In this document: piece after piece, positions 1-5,578 of the stretch
How the letters are laid out: each line of letters begins with the position of its first letter
Position numbering within the stretch: the first letter of the stretch is position 1
Assembly (NCBI RefSeq): GCF_902506345.1
Contig: NZ_LR733413.1
Location: forward strand, 1,859,100 to 1,877,681
DNA length: 18,582 bases
Origin: Flavobacterium sp. 9R
GTDB taxonomy: Bacteria > Bacteroidota > Bacteroidia > Flavobacteriales > Flavobacteriaceae
Reading direction: 5' to 3'
The notes under the pieces: generated by a model
What the model was told of the DNA's origin: nothing
Seen by the model: the letters and a program-made list of their open reading frames with translations, nothing else
The model's database searches: none
Translations under genes and position numbers: made by a program

Positions 1-180
1 TTTTATTATTCGAATCAGTTACTCTCGGTTTTATTCTAATCTCTCGATTATCTTACTCTTATTTCTTTGTTTCGATTTGCATCGAAACGGCTGTCAATTC
101 AATATGTCTAGGAACGTATTCTTCTTTATTTTAAACTGAATTTATTTCAGTTTCTTTCCGCCTTTCGTTGTTTCTCAAAG
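1..180 (-). other. probable rRNA operon leader (5' part)
   Basis: No reading frame is supported here. Read leftward, the stretch follows three stacked promoters and holds two perfect hairpins: an 8-bp stem GTTTCGAT/ATCGAAAC with a 4-nt loop (69-88), and an 8-bp stem AAACTGAA/TTCAGTTT with a 5-nt loop (133-153). Strong tandem promoters plus a structured, gene-free leader is what is normally found upstream of 16S rRNA. The leader text also resembles flavobacterial pre-16S leaders as I remember them. The 16S gene itself would lie beyond the left edge, so this is inference and not a direct observation. Confidence 0.5.
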
Positions 181-186
181 CGGGTG

Positions 187-217
187 CAAAAGTAGTAATT
201 CTTTTTTAACTGGCAAG
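187..217 (-). promoter_or_regulatory. leftward flavobacterial promoter P1
   Basis: On the minus strand a -7 box TACTTTTG (187-194) matches TAnnTTTG. It lies 19 nt downstream of CTTG (214-217), which fits the TTG-type -33 element. It is the promoter nearest the left edge and is followed by GCACCCG, a sequence shared with P2 and P3. Confidence 0.65.
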
Positions 218-310
218 AAAATTTGAAACTTTTTTTTGAAAATTTTTATCTCATTTTAAATCTCATTCTCTTATCAATCTCTCAAGGAACTTTCCGTATT
301 TTGCGGGGTG

Positions 311-341
311 CAAAGGTAAGCAACGTTTTTATTTCTCACAA
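311..341 (-). promoter_or_regulatory. leftward flavobacterial promoter P2
   Basis: The minus strand shows a -7 box TACCTTTG (311-318) and a TTG -33 core (339-341) with a 20-nt spacer. The downstream GCACCCCG resembles the GCACCCG of the neighbouring promoters. The three -7 boxes lie about 120 bp apart. Confidence 0.6.
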
Positions 342-431
342 GCTTTTTTTGATATTTTTTTTCAGAAATCTAATCCCGAATATCTCAATAACCTGCCAGT
401 ATATAAAAGAACGTCTGCGTTGTTGCGGGTG

Positions 432-462
432 CAAAAGTAGCACCTTTTTTCGTTTAAACAAG
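432..462 (-). promoter_or_regulatory. leftward flavobacterial promoter P3
   Basis: The minus strand shows a -7 box TACTTTTG (432-439), a 19-nt spacer and CTTG (459-462), followed by GCACCCGC. It is the most upstream of the three tandem leftward promoters and almost identical to P1 in both elements and spacing. Confidence 0.63.
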
Positions 463-663
463 CCTTTTGCAAACCTTTTTTTGATTTATTTTTTAATGCA
501 ACAATAAAACATTGATAATCATTATTTAACACAAACATTAGCGCCGTAAAAAAAATGGTCTACCACAGACACTCTACTCTTAAAGCCCAATTAGCGCACA
601 TTATACCCCGTTCTTACTCTATTTACAGGACGTATCGAAGACATTCAAGAGCCAATCACTAAT

Positions 664-712
664 TATATATAGTAATACTTATTAATTCATTATTGCATAA
701 GTACTATATATA
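664..712. repeat. imperfect inverted repeat
   Basis: The left arm (664-682) pairs with the right arm (697-712) as TATATAG...TACTTAT against ATAAGTA-CTATATA, with a 3-nt bulge (TAA, 73-75 of line 600s, i.e. 673-675) and a 14-nt loop. It is AT-only apart from two G-C pairs, so it may be a weak hairpin or a cruciform-prone site. It directly precedes the 11-bp tandem repeat. Confidence 0.5.
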
Positions 713-722
713 TAGTGTCTTC

Positions 723-814
723 ATACTCTACTCATACACTATCCATACTCTATCTATACTCTATCTATACTCTATCTATACTCTATCCATACTCTATTCA
801 TACTCTATCTATAC
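723..814. repeat. tandem 11-bp repeat, 8 copies
   Basis: Eight consecutive 11-bp units of consensus ATACTCTATCT fill 723-810, followed by a partial unit to 814. Units 3, 4, 5 and 8 are identical; the others differ by one or two bases. The unit is close to one helical turn and strongly biased (pyrimidine-rich apart from A), so the array places the same face of the helix in register. It lies about 260 bp upstream of the leftward promoter P3. No protein is encoded through it. Confidence 0.9.
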
Positions 815-994
815 ATTATATATGTAGCAATAAAGAATAATACATTAAACATAAAAAGAAATACAGAACACCTTTTTACGACAAACACACTAGCATCGTC
901 TTTATGGGCGGTCTCGAGGATTACTAGACACAGCATGATATATTAGAAATAAGCAGAAATACAATCTAAAAAACCATACTACTTATTGTACTAT

Positions 995-1021
995 GTGATT
1001 CCTCCTTTGTCGGAATGACAA
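995..1021 (-). repeat. possible interspersed repeat fragment
   Basis: On the minus strand the segment reads TGTCATTCCGACAAAGGAGG followed by AATCA. From memory, a near-identical string is scattered through intergenic regions of many Bacteroidota genomes. Only one copy is in this window, so the repeat nature cannot be shown here. Confidence 0.35.
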
Positions 1022-1115
1022 AACAGCAATTAACTTCATTGTAAAAAATCAGAACAAAGCGTAAAACATAAAGTACATGTAAAAACAAAGACAAAAACCT
1101 GTTGTAAACACAAAT

Positions 1116-1195
1116 GCCCTAGCCCGGATGGTAGTGGCATCCTCTTGGGGCGGGGTTCGCCCTAAGAGATAGAACGGACAGCCGGAAATAGCTCC
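1116..1195 (+). ncRNA. structured RNA element, possibly Flavo-1-like
   Basis: A GC-rich island in AT-rich surroundings. Its core is an 11-bp hairpin (1142-1152 with 1158-1168, one G-U pair, 5-nt loop). Outside it the self-complementary CCGG at 1124-1127 can pair with CCGG at 1182-1185, closing an outer stem around TGGTAGTGGCATCC on the left and GATAGAACGGACAG on the right. This layout, CCCTAGCC..GATGG..GTGGCATCC, hairpin, GATA..CGGA.AGC, matches a conserved flavobacterial intergenic element that I recall and that may be the Rfam Flavo-1 motif. Its function is unknown. A related layout appears on the minus strand at 8207-8257. Confidence 0.5.
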
Positions 1196-1294
1196 TGAAA
1201 AAGAAAATAAAAGAAAAACACCATTAGCATTTACCAGAAGAGAACAACCAACAAAACAAAAGATAAACCATTAAAGAAAATAGGCTAAAAACAA

Positions 1295-1322
1295 AAAACC
1301 ACCTAATTTCTTAGATGGTTTT
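1295..1322 (-). terminator. terminator of tRNA-Thr copy 2
   Basis: The minus-strand RNA forms a 12-bp stem (AAAACCAUCUAA with UUAGGUGGUUUU) capped by a GAAA tetraloop. The single difference from the sister terminator is a G-U wobble in the minus-strand RNA but would be an A-C mismatch in the plus-strand RNA, which supports the minus orientation. A T-rich run follows to about 1285. Confidence 0.8.
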
Positions 1323-1328
1323 CTTTGG

Positions 1329-1402
1329 AGCCGGCGGAGGGACTCGAACCCACGACCTGCTGATTACAAATCAGCTGCTCTAGCCGACTGAGCTACGCTG
1401 GC
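1329..1402 (-). tRNA. tRNA-Thr(UGU), copy 2
   Basis: A 74-nt cloverleaf reads on the minus strand. The D stem is GCTC/GAGC. The anticodon stem GCTGA/TCAGC holds the 7-nt loop TTTGTAA, giving anticodon UGU, which decodes ACA (Thr). The T loop is TTCGAGT. The acceptor stem GCCAGCG/CGCCGGC contains an A4-C69 mismatch, and the T stem GTGGG/CCCTC contains a U-U mismatch; both also occur in the other copy. The 3' CCA is not encoded. The terminator follows 6 nt downstream and a private promoter lies upstream, so it is an independent transcription unit. Confidence 0.95.
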
Positions 1403-1417
1403 GTTTTATTTCGGGTG

Positions 1418-1448
1418 CAAATATAAATACATATTTCAATTTTGCAAA
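1418..1448 (-). promoter_or_regulatory. promoter of tRNA-Thr copy 2
   Basis: The minus strand carries TTTG (1445-1448), a 19-nt spacer and TATATTTG (1418-1425), a near-perfect flavobacterial promoter. Transcription should begin about 10 nt before the tRNA 5' end, so the leader is very short. Confidence 0.8.
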
Positions 1449-1505
1449 ACAAATTCACAAAGTTTTACAAGAACTTTAAAATCTGTTGCTAGACAACAAA
1501 AACAG

Positions 1506-1533
1506 AAAACCATCTAATTTCTTAGATGGTTTT
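1506..1533 (-). terminator. terminator of tRNA-Thr copy 1
   Basis: A perfect 12-bp stem (1506-1517 with 1522-1533) is capped in the minus-strand RNA by a GAAA tetraloop. It starts 6 nt after the tRNA 3' end. The U tract is weak (UCUGUUUUUG), so some read-through into copy 2 is possible. Confidence 0.75.
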
Positions 1534-1539
1534 CTTTAG

Positions 1540-1613
1540 AGCCGGCGGAGGGACTCGAACCCACGACCTGCTGATTACAAATCAGCTGCTCTAGCCGACT
1601 GAGCTACGCTGGC
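1540..1613 (-). tRNA. tRNA-Thr(UGU), copy 1
   Basis: Identical over all 74 nt to the copy at 1329-1402, including the UGU anticodon, the A4-C69 acceptor-stem mismatch and the T-stem U-U mismatch. It is the upstream member of the pair in the direction of transcription and has its own promoter and terminator. Threonine is common in the repeat-rich secreted protein at the right end, but a link between the two is only speculation. Confidence 0.95.
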
Positions 1614-1628
1614 GTCTTATTTCGGGTG

Positions 1629-1659
1629 CAAATATAAGTCTGAATTTGAATTCTCCAAA
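1629..1659 (-). promoter_or_regulatory. promoter of tRNA-Thr copy 1
   Basis: TTTG (1656-1659), a 19-nt spacer and TATATTTG (1629-1636) on the minus strand have the same spacing as the promoter of the sister copy, although most of the spacer sequence has diverged. Conservation of the boxes against a changed spacer supports the assignment. Confidence 0.8.
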
Positions 1660-1691
1660 ACAAATTCAGACTTTTTTTTACTTTTTTTCGA

Positions 1692-1958
1692 TTACAATTC
1701 GTTGATTTTAGCAATCAATTGATTTGCAGTTTGTTCTAACTCCAAATTAATTTGTTTGAAATGTGCTTTTTTACTTTCCACATTTTTTTGGTTCACTTTT
1801 GCAATCAAAGCATCAAAAGCAGCAATAGCTTCGTCAATTAAAGCATTAGTTTCTTCGGTTGGTTTTCCTGTAGTAGTTAATTCATACAAGTAAACTGCTT
1901 CAATAATATCTCCTAAAACGTAGTTGATGTCTTTCTTTAAATTCTTAACGTTTGCCAT
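1692..1958 (-). CDS. small helical protein of unknown function
   Basis: The 88-residue product has no signal peptide, no cysteine and no recognisable motif. It starts MANVKNLKKDINYVLGDIIE and looks almost entirely alpha-helical. A Glu/Lys/Gln-rich, heptad-like second half (about residues 50-88) suggests a two- or three-helix bundle or coiled coil, probably cytosolic. The ATG start has a typical AT-rich Bacteroidota leader (TTAAATAAAA) without Shine-Dalgarno and lies about 40 nt downstream of a -7 box. It sits alone between manA and the tRNA-Thr genes. I do not recognise a named family. A short, well-formed frame with normal local codon use and its own promoter makes it a credible gene, but the sequence does not show its role. 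Confidence 0.8.
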   Translation of the reverse strand: MANVKNLKKDINYVLGDIIEAVYLYELTTTGKPTEETNALIDEAIAAFDALIAKVNQKNVESKKAHFKQINLELEQTANQLIAKINEL

Positions 1959-1998
1959 TTTTATTTAATTTATTATATTGTACTAAAATTTGCGTTTG

Positions 1999-2006
1999 CA
2001 AAAGTA
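1999..2006 (-). promoter_or_regulatory. -7 box for the small helical protein gene
   Basis: TACTTTTG on the minus strand matches TAnnTTTG and lies 41 nt before the ATG. No clear TTG element is seen at the expected 19-20 nt upstream, so promoter strength is uncertain. Confidence 0.45.
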
Positions 2007-2028
2007 CATATAATCTTTCGATTACTAA

Positions 2029-2997
2029 CTATGAAATGTAAATTTCTAAAAGAGAAGCATTTCCGTTTAACTTAAAAGACTGTAATGCAGCTGGAACAAG
2101 AACCGTGTCACCAGTTTGATAGTCGTATTCTACCCCATTTATATCTATAGAAAAACATCCATCAACAACCATATACACAGTAAAAGACTCTCCTGTTTTA
2201 CTTACTACCATCTCGTCTTGCAACGGAATATAATTCGTTGTAAAATAGGGACAATCAACCATAGTATTAGATTGATTAACTAATTTAGTATATTGCTTTT
2301 GTGTGTCAACCTTTTTATAATTGATTGCATCTAAAGCTAAATCAATATGCAGTTCTCTAGTATTTCCGTGAGCATCAACACGATCAAAATCGTACAATCT
2401 ATAGGTTATATCTGAGGTTTGCTGAATTTCGGCGATGACTAATCCAGCACCAATAGCATGTACTGTTCCGGTTTCTAAAAAGAAAACGTCTCCTTTTTGG
2501 ACTTCTTTGGTATCTAGTATTGAAAGTAACTCTTTTTTCTCTAGCTTTTCAACATACTCCGAAGCATTAGAATCTTCTTTAAAACCAACAATCAGTCGTG
2601 ATTTTGGGTCGGCTTGCATCACATACCACATTTCGGTTTTACCAAATGAGTTATGCCTTTCTTGAGCTAAAGCATCATTGGGGTGTACTTGTATCGACAA
2701 ATCTTCACGAGCGTCTAAAAATTTAAAAAGCAATGGAAACTGCTTTCCGAATTTTTGATAAACAGTAGTTCCTAAAACTTCAGCTGGCTGATTTTCGATT
2801 AACTTCATCAAATCAACCCCTTTCAAATCGCCATTAGCAATTACGCTACAATCACCTTTTACTGTAGACAACTCCCAACTCTCCCCTGTAATAGTAGAAA
2901 CAATAGGCTTATTCAAAAAAGTTTTTAGCTTTTCGCCACCCCAAATACGTTCTTTAAGTATGGGTTCGAATTGTAAAGGATATAGTTTGGTTTGCAT
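2029..2997 (-). CDS. manA: mannose-6-phosphate isomerase, class I
   Basis: Zinc enzyme interconverting mannose 6-phosphate and fructose 6-phosphate in the cytosol, feeding GDP-mannose and surface glycan synthesis or mannose catabolism. With the ATG at 2997 the protein has 322 residues, matching the short bacterial class I form. Visible features are an N-terminal LKERIWGG, the metal-binding LSIQVHPND (His about 105), KTEMWYV (Glu about 122), GTVHAIGAG (His about 180) and the family sequence QQTSDITYRLYDFDR. The C-terminal third is a second cupin-like region. The frame stays open five codons upstream to a TTG at 3012, but the ATG directly before QTKLYPLQFEPIL fits the family N-terminus better. 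It is the last gene of the probable idi-queD-bcp-manA operon, 59 bp after bcp. Confidence 0.93.
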   Translation of the reverse strand: MQTKLYPLQFEPILKERIWGGEKLKTFLNKPIVSTITGESWELSTVKGDCSVIANGDLKGVDLMKLIENQPAEVLGTTVYQKFGKQFPLLFKFLDAREDLSIQVHPNDALAQERHNSFGKTEMWYVMQADPKSRLIVGFKEDSNASEYVEKLEKKELLSILDTKEVQKGDVFFLETGTVHAIGAGLVIAEIQQTSDITYRLYDFDRVDAHGNTRELHIDLALDAINYKKVDTQKQYTKLVNQSNTMVDCPYFTTNYIPLQDEMVVSKTGESFTVYMVVDGCFSIDINGVEYDYQTGDTVLVPAALQSFKLNGNASLLEIYIS

Positions 2998-3020
2998 TTC
3001 TTTTTTTGACAAATATCGCT

Positions 3021-3039
3021 AATTCAAGGAGTTTGAATT
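3021..3039. repeat. short inverted repeat between bcp and manA
   Basis: AATTCAA and TTGAATT form a 7-bp stem with a 5-nt loop in the 59-bp gap. It lacks a T tract, so it may be an mRNA processing or stabilising hairpin rather than a terminator, or chance in AT-rich DNA. Confidence 0.3.
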
Positions 3040-3056
3040 GCTATTATTTTGTTATT

Positions 3057-3518
3057 TTATGATACTATTTTTTTTAAAGCTTCAAGTGCCACAGGAATAT
3101 GCTTAGTAGCATTGATACCATTGTCAAAAATCAAAACAACTTTTCCTTCTTTATCAATAACATAAGTAACACGACCCGGTAGCATACCCATCAAGCCAGA
3201 AGGAACACCAAATAACTTTCTTAATTTCTTATCTGAGTCTGACAAAAGTACAAATGGTAATTTGTATCGTTTTGCAAAGGTATCGTGTGAATCAACTGTA
3301 TCACTGCTAATTCCAATGACTTCTGCACCTAAATCAGTAAAATCCTGATATTGATCTCTAAAACCGCAAGCTTGTGCGGTGCAACCTGGTGTATTGTCCT
3401 TTGGATAAAAATAAATTACTAATGGCTTTTTACCTATATATTCTTTAGTATCAAATTTTTTCCCATTAGTATCAAGTGCGGTAAAATGTGGTATTACGTC
3501 TCCTAGTTCAATTGGCAT
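3057..3518 (-). CDS. bcp: thioredoxin-dependent peroxiredoxin, BCP/PrxQ type
   Basis: Cytosolic thiol peroxidase that reduces hydrogen peroxide and organic hydroperoxides using thioredoxin. The 153-residue product shows the thioredoxin fold and the peroxidatic motif YPKDNTPGCTAQAC, with peroxidatic Cys46 and the BCP-type resolving Cys51 four residues later. A C-terminal VTYVIDKEGKVVLIF strand is typical of the family. Length is normal. The ATG start has only 33 bp to queD upstream, so it is probably cotranscribed with idi and queD. Its presence with exported MsrA and MsrB nearby suggests oxidative-damage handling, but these are opposite-strand units and no shared regulation is visible. Confidence 0.95.
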   Translation of the reverse strand: MPIELGDVIPHFTALDTNGKKFDTKEYIGKKPLVIYFYPKDNTPGCTAQACGFRDQYQDFTDLGAEVIGISSDTVDSHDTFAKRYKLPFVLLSDSDKKLRKLFGVPSGLMGMLPGRVTYVIDKEGKVVLIFDNGINATKHIPVALEALKKIVS

Positions 3519-3551
3519 GAGTTACAACTTCTAAAAAATTATTTAAATAAA

Positions 3552-3962
3552 TTATTCTCCTTTATAGGTTACAAAATTACGTGGGGTTTCGTATAGTACA
3601 ACTTCTAAGTCTAAACTTGATTTGATTTTGGCGCGTATTTTATTCCAAATAACTACCACGATATTTTCTGCTGTTGGATTAAGGTTCTCAAATTCGGGGA
3701 CGTCTAAATTTAAGTTTTTGTGATCCATTTGCTCCTCTACTTCTGACTTTATAATGTCTGTCAAAAATTTCACATCCATAACATAACCTGTTTCTGGATC
3801 TATTTCTCCTGTCACACTTACAATCAACTCATAATTATGACCATGGAAATTGGGATTATTACATTTTCCAAAAACCGCATCATTCTGTTCGAAAGTCCAA
3901 TCTTTTCTATACAAACGATGTGCTGCATTAAAATGTGCTTTTCGGGAAATGGTTACTCTCAT
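3552..3962 (-). CDS. queD: 6-carboxytetrahydropterin synthase / PTPS family
   Basis: Member of the 6-pyruvoyl-tetrahydropterin synthase fold family. In bacteria it usually converts dihydroneopterin triphosphate to 6-carboxy-tetrahydropterin for queuosine synthesis. The 136-residue product carries the zinc ligands His15 (NAAHRL), His40 and His42 (HGHNY), the catalytic Cys34 in FGKCNNPNFHGHNY, the Asp80-His81 pair in MDHKNLN and Glu125 in YETPRN. The motif is close to the eukaryotic PTPS type, so biopterin-type PTPS activity cannot be excluded from sequence. It lies 43 bp after idi and 33 bp before bcp. No other queuosine gene is in the window. Confidence 0.9.
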   Translation of the reverse strand: MRVTISRKAHFNAAHRLYRKDWTFEQNDAVFGKCNNPNFHGHNYELIVSVTGEIDPETGYVMDVKFLTDIIKSEVEEQMDHKNLNLDVPEFENLNPTAENIVVVIWNKIRAKIKSSLDLEVVLYETPRNFVTYKGE

Positions 3963-4005
3963 AATTGTTATTTATACTATTTGAATATTACATTGGTTTT
4001 AAAAA

Positions 4006-4533
4006 TTAGATAGTGTGCTCTTCTAAAAAATGATAGAATTCATCAAAAATAATTTTGAACCACACCGTATAACTTTCCGGATGGATAAGCATGTCATTTT
4101 TTACTTCTTCTATTTTCATCCATTTCCAGTCGTGAACTTCGTCAGGATTGATATGTGGGTCATCATTATAATAGCCTACCATTACATGGTCTAATTCGTG
4201 CTCTGTTAATCCATTATCAAATGGCGCCTTGTAAATGAAATGAAATAACTCTTTTATCTCAGTTTCAAAACCCATTTCTTCAAACAAACGTCTACCGCCT
4301 GCTTGAATATTTGTTTCACCCTCTCTTTGGTGACTGCAACAAGTGTTTGTCCAAAGTAAAGGTGAATGGTACTTGTGCTGAGCTCTTTGTTGTAACATAA
4401 TTTCATTTTTATCATTCAAGATAAAAACTGAGAAAGCGCGATGCAGAATTGCTTTTTGATGTGCCTCTAATTTCGGCATTAGACCAATCTGTTCATCTAA
4501 TTCATTGACTAGGATAACTTTTTCTTCTTCCAT
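4006..4533 (-). CDS. idi: isopentenyl-diphosphate delta-isomerase, type I
   Basis: Cytosolic Nudix-fold enzyme converting isopentenyl diphosphate to dimethylallyl diphosphate for isoprenoids such as menaquinone, undecaprenol and carotenoids. With the ATG at 4533 the protein has 175 residues. The active-site motif is WTNTCCSHQ (Cys66 aligns with the E. coli catalytic Cys). The metal-binding His25, His31 and His68 are present, as is the Nudix-like GGRRLFEEMGF (79-89) and the EHE pair Glu111/Glu113. The frame extends six codons further to a TTG at 4551, but that TTG lies inside the -7 box TATTTTTG, so it cannot be in the mRNA. First gene of the probable idi-queD-bcp-manA operon. Confidence 0.94.
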   Translation of the reverse strand: MEEEKVILVNELDEQIGLMPKLEAHQKAILHRAFSVFILNDKNEIMLQQRAQHKYHSPLLWTNTCCSHQREGETNIQAGGRRLFEEMGFETEIKELFHFIYKAPFDNGLTEHELDHVMVGYYNDDPHINPDEVHDWKWMKIEEVKNDMLIHPESYTVWFKIIFDEFYHFLEEHTI

Positions 4534-4548
4534 AAAATTTTTACTGGC

Positions 4549-4556
4549 CAAAAATA
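4549..4556 (-). promoter_or_regulatory. -7 box for the idi operon
   Basis: TATTTTTG on the minus strand matches TAnnTTTG and lies 16 nt before the idi ATG, predicting a leader of only about 10 nt. The -33 region (near 4575, CCTG) is a poor match. The box decides the idi start codon. Confidence 0.55.
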
Positions 4557-4961
4557 CAAAAAGGATTAGATTGACAGGGGGCTTTAACGTTGTCTTTCGT
4601 TTTGTTGAAGCTTCATTACTTAGAAAAACACCTGACTGTTGCTCGTCGATAAGGACGACCTAACTTTTGTATATTTGAAAATAGAATTAATTGTCGAAAA
4701 TACATATTTTTCAAATATTACTATAGGAATTTCACAACTTTAACCAATTTGAATTCATTTTCTTTTCAAAAAATGGTACTCAAAAGCACGAAACATTTAA
4801 TGGTTTTAATGACACTATTTATAAAAAATGTTAATCTCGTATCTGGCTTAGGATAAACAAAAGTTAAATTTACATCAAAGTAGAGTTTATAGTAAACCAG
4901 CTGACAAATGTTGCCGTAAGTACAAAGTAGTTTTACAATCACATTTAATAACAAAAACACT
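4557..4961. other. divergent intergenic region idi / msrB
   Basis: About 400 bp without a credible gene. A plus-strand TATATTTG -7 box is at 4670-4677, nearly 290 nt before msrB, with no good -33 element. A weaker TAGTTTTA (4928-4935) lies 26 nt before the msrB ATG. An inverted repeat (4671-4718) is listed separately. A long msrB leader or an unannotated small RNA is possible, but the sequence does not show either. Confidence 0.5.
4671..4718. repeat. 11-bp perfect inverted repeat
   Basis: ATATTTGAAAA (4671-4681) and TTTTCAAATAT (4708-4718) are perfect inverted copies separated by 26 nt. The left arm overlaps the plus-strand TATATTTG box at 4670-4677. It could be a two-half-site operator or a long-loop hairpin; its AT-rich nature makes chance possible. 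Confidence 0.4.
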
Positions 4962-5513
4962 ATGAAAAAGCAATTCTTTTTTTTACTAGCAATAAGCAGC
5001 TTATTTCTTCAAGCTTGCGCTCAACAAAATCCATCACAATCAAAAACACTTAAAACAAAGGACATGAAAGAAGTACTTCACAAACCAGAAAACCCTTATT
5101 ATTCTAATACAGATACTAAAAAAGTAACGATTCCAAATTCTGAATGGAAAAAAATACTTTCGCCCGATTTGTATGCTGTAGCGAGAGAAGCTGACACGGA
5201 AAGAGCCTTCACAGGGACTATGTGGAATTCAGAAACGAAAGGCACTTATTATTGCGCTGCTTGTGGCAACTTACTTTTCAAATCCAATCAAAAATTTGTA
5301 AGTAGTTGTGGTTGGCCGAGTTTTTTCGAACAAGAAAACAAAGAGAGTATCACTTTCAAACCCGACAACTCTTATGGTATGCAGCGAATAGAAGCAAATT
5401 GTGGCCGCTGTGATAGTCATTTGGGACATCTGTTTGATGATGGTCCTGCACCAACGGGAAAACGCTATTGTATGAATGCTATTTCTTTAGATTTCGTTCC
5501 TGAAAATAATTAA
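4962..5513 (+). CDS. msrB: peptide-methionine (R)-S-oxide reductase, lipoprotein
   Basis: Reduces the R epimer of methionine sulfoxide in proteins. The 183-residue product begins with a lipoprotein signal (MKKQFFFLLAISSLFLQAC, lipobox Cys19), so it is probably anchored in the envelope and repairs periplasmic or surface proteins. The MsrB domain spans about residues 55-180. The zinc site is two CxxC pairs (Cys98/101 and Cys147/150), catalytic Cys170 is in RYCMNAISL and the resolving Cys116 is in SSCGWPSF. A 35-residue low-complexity linker separates anchor and domain. The signal peptide supports the first ATG. msrA follows after 65 bp on the same strand, suggesting an operon ending at the terminator at 6228. 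Confidence 0.95.
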   Translation: MKKQFFFLLAISSLFLQACAQQNPSQSKTLKTKDMKEVLHKPENPYYSNTDTKKVTIPNSEWKKILSPDLYAVAREADTERAFTGTMWNSETKGTYYCAACGNLLFKSNQKFVSSCGWPSFFEQENKESITFKPDNSYGMQRIEANCGRCDSHLGHLFDDGPAPTGKRYCMNAISLDFVPENN

Positions 5514-5578
5514 ATCAAAAAAAAGCAGTAGTTACACCATTTATAAACTGTTATTCATTTTAAAATTATTATTCAATT

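Larger units (their letters stand above)
463..1115. other. non-coding spacer
   Basis: I see no credible gene between the leftward promoters and the structured element at 1116. The stretch is AT-rich with stops in all frames. Besides the repeats listed separately (664-712, 723-814, 995-1021) I recognise nothing functional in it. Confidence 0.6.
1295..1637 (-). repeat. tandem duplication of a tRNA-Thr unit
   Basis: The 132-bp segments 1295-1426 and 1506-1637 differ at only 3 positions, all outside the tRNA. Each contains a terminator hairpin, a tRNA-Thr and a -7 box; the -33 element just outside (AAAACAAATTCA) is also conserved. The unit offset is 211 bp. The spacer between the conserved blocks has diverged, so the duplication is not brand new and selection or gene conversion keeps the functional parts alike. 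Confidence 0.9.

Noticed and set aside
223..507. 94-codon plus-strand frame starting with TTG
   Set aside because: Phe/Leu/Ile-rich translation of T-rich promoter DNA, runs opposite to and over two leftward promoters, with no motif.
723..814. CRISPR array
   Set aside because: The 11-bp units are contiguous without unique spacers and there are no cas genes.
1295..1637. tRNA pair as an integration (att) site of a mobile element
   Set aside because: The repeated segment contains a full transcription unit, and no integrase or foreign genes lie between or beside the copies.
4766..4960. 64-codon minus-strand frame in the idi-msrB gap
   Set aside because: Ends two bases before the msrB ATG, has no promoter or motif and looks like a chance hydrophobic reading of AT-rich DNA.
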